This document shows positions 14,345 to 15,469 of a stretch of 15,469 nt of DNA, piece after piece. Each line of letters starts with the position of its first letter. The first letter of the stretch is position 1. The notes below the pieces were generated by a model, which saw only the letters and a list, made by a program, of their open reading frames with translations, was not told the origin of the DNA and made no database searches. The stretch lies in NCBI GenBank assembly GCA_002731985.1, contig PCCT01000030.1, positions 3,507 through 18,975 on the forward strand. The letters are read 5' to 3'. Made by a program: the position numbers and the translations under genes. Source of the DNA: Nitrospinota bacterium. Its GTDB lineage: Bacteria; Nitrospinota; Nitrospinia; Nitrospinales; VA-1.

Positions 14345-14869
14345 TCAATGTGAAATTTCTATCAGTTTTATTACAAAGGTGAGAGCCTTTCCTGCCAGAG
14401 GATGGTTCATATCTATGACGACATGTTCCTTTGTGACTTCGGTGATCATAGCCCTTCTGTCTGGTTGTCCGGGCGCTCCCATCATGAGTCCCATTCCCTT
14501 TTTGGGCTCCGGTTCAGGTGGTAGCGAGGAACGTGCAATTTTATGGGTGAGTTTTGGGTTTTTCTCACCGTAGGCATCAGCAGGTTGAAGTGTGAATTTC
14601 TTTTCCTCATTGACTTTCATTCCGGTAACGGCCTTGTCGAATCCAGGAATCACCTGTCCCGACCCCACAACAAATTGAAGCGGTTTATCATGATTTTTAG
14701 AACTGTCGAACACAGTACCGTCATCAAGAGAGCCTTTATAATCGATAGAGACTTTGTCTCCTTTTTTAGCAACTCCATCAGCAAAAACATTGGTAGGGGT
14801 TCCGCATAATGCGAAGTAGAGAGCCAATACAAAAAAACAGGTGATACGGGTGACAGCACGGGGTTTCAT
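14345..14869 (-). CDS. Exported SlyD-like FKBP peptidyl-prolyl cis-trans isomerase
   Basis: A 174-aa FKBP that speeds proline isomerisation in folding proteins, here outside the cytoplasm. The ATG at 14869 has ribosome-binding site AAGGA at about 7 nt and starts a clear signal peptide (MKPRAVTRITCFFVLALYFA, cleavage near VFA-DG at 30); the frame's earlier ATG at 14896 would bury it. The mature domain has KVSIDYKGSLDDGTVFDSS, VIPGFDKAVTGM and the SlyD-type flap (roughly 103-150). The late block MNHPLAGKALTF is diagnostic of SlyD/FkpA-slyD relatives. Unlike E. coli SlyD, which is cytosolic with a His/Cys-rich metal-binding tail, this one is exported and ends at EISH with no metal tail. The flap carries a Met/Gly-rich stretch (KKGMGLMMGAPGQP). 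Confidence 0.92.
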   Translation of the reverse strand: MKPRAVTRITCFFVLALYFALCGTPTNVFADGVAKKGDKVSIDYKGSLDDGTVFDSSKNHDKPLQFVVGSGQVIPGFDKAVTGMKVNEEKKFTLQPADAYGEKNPKLTHKIARSSLPPEPEPKKGMGLMMGAPGQPDRRAMITEVTKEHVVIDMNHPLAGKALTFVIKLIEISH

Positions 14870-14994
14870 AACAGGTTCCTTAAGGTTAAATTTCATTGAT
14901 GCATCACCCTAACACATGATACAGGCGTTGGAAATCAATAATGGGTGTCTACGGCGATTGTTCTATGGAAATGACACGGTGGGAAGTCAAAGGC

Positions 14995-15031
14995 AAAAAA
15001 AAACAGCCGGCTCGGGAGAAGCCGACTGTTT
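14995..15031 (-). terminator. Rho-independent terminator for the right-edge gene
   Basis: On the minus strand AAACAGTCGGCT (15031-15020) pairs with AGCCGGCTGTTT (15012-15001), 12 bp with one T-G pair and a 7-nt loop, followed by a run of T (15000-14995 and the stem base). It lies about 47 nt after the TAA of the partial gene to its right and insulates the FKBP gene. Confidence 0.88.
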
Positions 15032-15078
15032 CTTGGGTAAGAGCTAAACTTGCAATAAAGCTCTTTATTCGATCAAAA

Positions 15079-15469
15079 TTAGTTACAAGTAACTGTAACT
15101 GGGTTGGTGCCATGGTTGGTGATCTTAACCAAGCCACTGATGTCACCAATAGAGTCGCCACGGGTGAACGCAGATTGCTTGGTCAGAACAACTTTGCTTC
15201 GTCCTGGAAGGTCACCATAGAAAGCCTCACTTACGCCAGCTTCGTGGCCTTTGTCAGAACCATGCTGAGCTGCGTTGCTGTCGCCCCTTGCGCCAAGAGA
15301 TACTGGAACAGTGGTGAAGTTGGATGATTTCCATACCGTTACGTTTGCGCTACCACGATCATTGGAGGTGTATCCAAACTTATCGTTGTTCTCGAAAGCA
15401 ATGCTTGCTACTTCGAGGGTGATGGAGTTTGCATCGTTACAAGATGCGGTTTCACTGCTGTTGATGGTG
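15079..15469 (-). CDS. C-terminal part of an unknown, probably exported protein
   Basis: The frame is open from the right edge to TAA at 15081-15079, giving 129 visible residues; the start is outside the window. The sequence is rich in Ser, Thr, Asn, Gly and Val with alternating hydrophobics (NVTVWKSSNFTTVPVSL, SKVVLTKQSAF, GLVKITNHGTNPVTVTCN), which suggests a beta-sandwich or surface protein. Two cysteines, visible residues 10 and 128 (the penultimate), could form a disulfide, supporting export. A middle loop is Gly/His/Asp-rich (ARGDSNAAQHGSDKGHEAG). I do not recognise the family. A strong terminator follows. The frame has no internal stop, good codon usage and a matching terminator, so it is a real gene. 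Confidence 0.75.
   Translation of the reverse strand, partial: TINSSETASCNDANSITLEVASIAFENNDKFGYTSNDRGSANVTVWKSSNFTTVPVSLGARGDSNAAQHGSDKGHEAGVSEAFYGDLPGRSKVVLTKQSAFTRGDSIGDISGLVKITNHGTNPVTVTCN

Noticed and set aside
14941..15327. 128-aa reading frame on the plus strand at the right end
   Set aside because: It reads through a strong terminator hairpin and opposite the partial minus-strand gene; composition is not protein-like.
1..15469. CRISPR arrays, tRNA/rRNA genes, insertion sequences, attachment sites
   Set aside because: No regularly spaced repeats, tRNA-like cloverleaf, rRNA-like sequence, transposase or integrase frame was seen on either strand.

Overview
The window looks like ordinary chromosomal DNA of a Gram-negative bacterium with a respiratory, quinone-linked metabolism. 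It carries an ExbD/TolR-type inner-membrane protein, several exported or membrane-anchored envelope proteins, a membrane-bound HdrD-like iron-sulfur oxidoreductase and a DUF420 membrane protein of the kind found near haem-copper oxidases. Gene style and content suggest a Nitrospinota-like or deltaproteobacteria-like lineage, but this is an impression: nothing in the window fixes the taxonomy. I see no mobile element, CRISPR array, rRNA or tRNA.

Layout. (1) 1-700: 3' end of an ExbD/TolR gene (+), convergent with a small unknown gene (-). (2) 931-2322: M18 metallo-aminopeptidase (+), whose stop codon directly abuts the stop of the next, opposing gene. (3) 2323-4488 (-): an operon-like run of histidine phosphatase, orphan ABC ATPase and exported TPR protein, bounded upstream by a strong bidirectional hairpin terminator at 4542-4574. 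(4) 4597-5160: a cluster of three very short single-span membrane proteins (34 and 56 aa on -, 35 aa on +) around a 122-nt divergent AT-rich control region. (5) 5291-8720 (-): DUF420 protein, a 58-aa two-span membrane protein, an unknown 194-aa soluble protein, a membrane-anchored HmuY-like protein and a CsgG/TolB-like exported protein. (6) 8944-10944 (+): a 666-aa fusion of a NarI-like membrane cytochrome b domain with a HdrD-like Fe-S module, resembling ETF:(mena)quinone oxidoreductases. (7) 10964-14221: glnS (+) facing gltX (-). (8) 14345-15469 (-): an exported SlyD-like FKBP prolyl isomerase, a strong terminator, and the C-terminal part of an unknown exported-looking protein running off the right edge.

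Themes. Translation housekeeping (glnS, gltX) sits beside envelope and respiration functions. The HdrD-like enzyme, the DUF420 protein, the HmuY-like haem-domain protein and the microproteins would fit a respiratory-chain or haem-protein assembly theme, but that link rests on proximity only. The most likely under-described part is the set of microproteins at 4597-5160 and 6098-6274, together with the HmuY-like/CsgG-like pair.

Several starts were moved inward from the longest reading frame to ATG or GTG codons that make better sense (TPR protein, HmuY-like, gltX, FKBP, DUF420, the 56-aa protein and the first unknown gene). Reasons are given in each entry.
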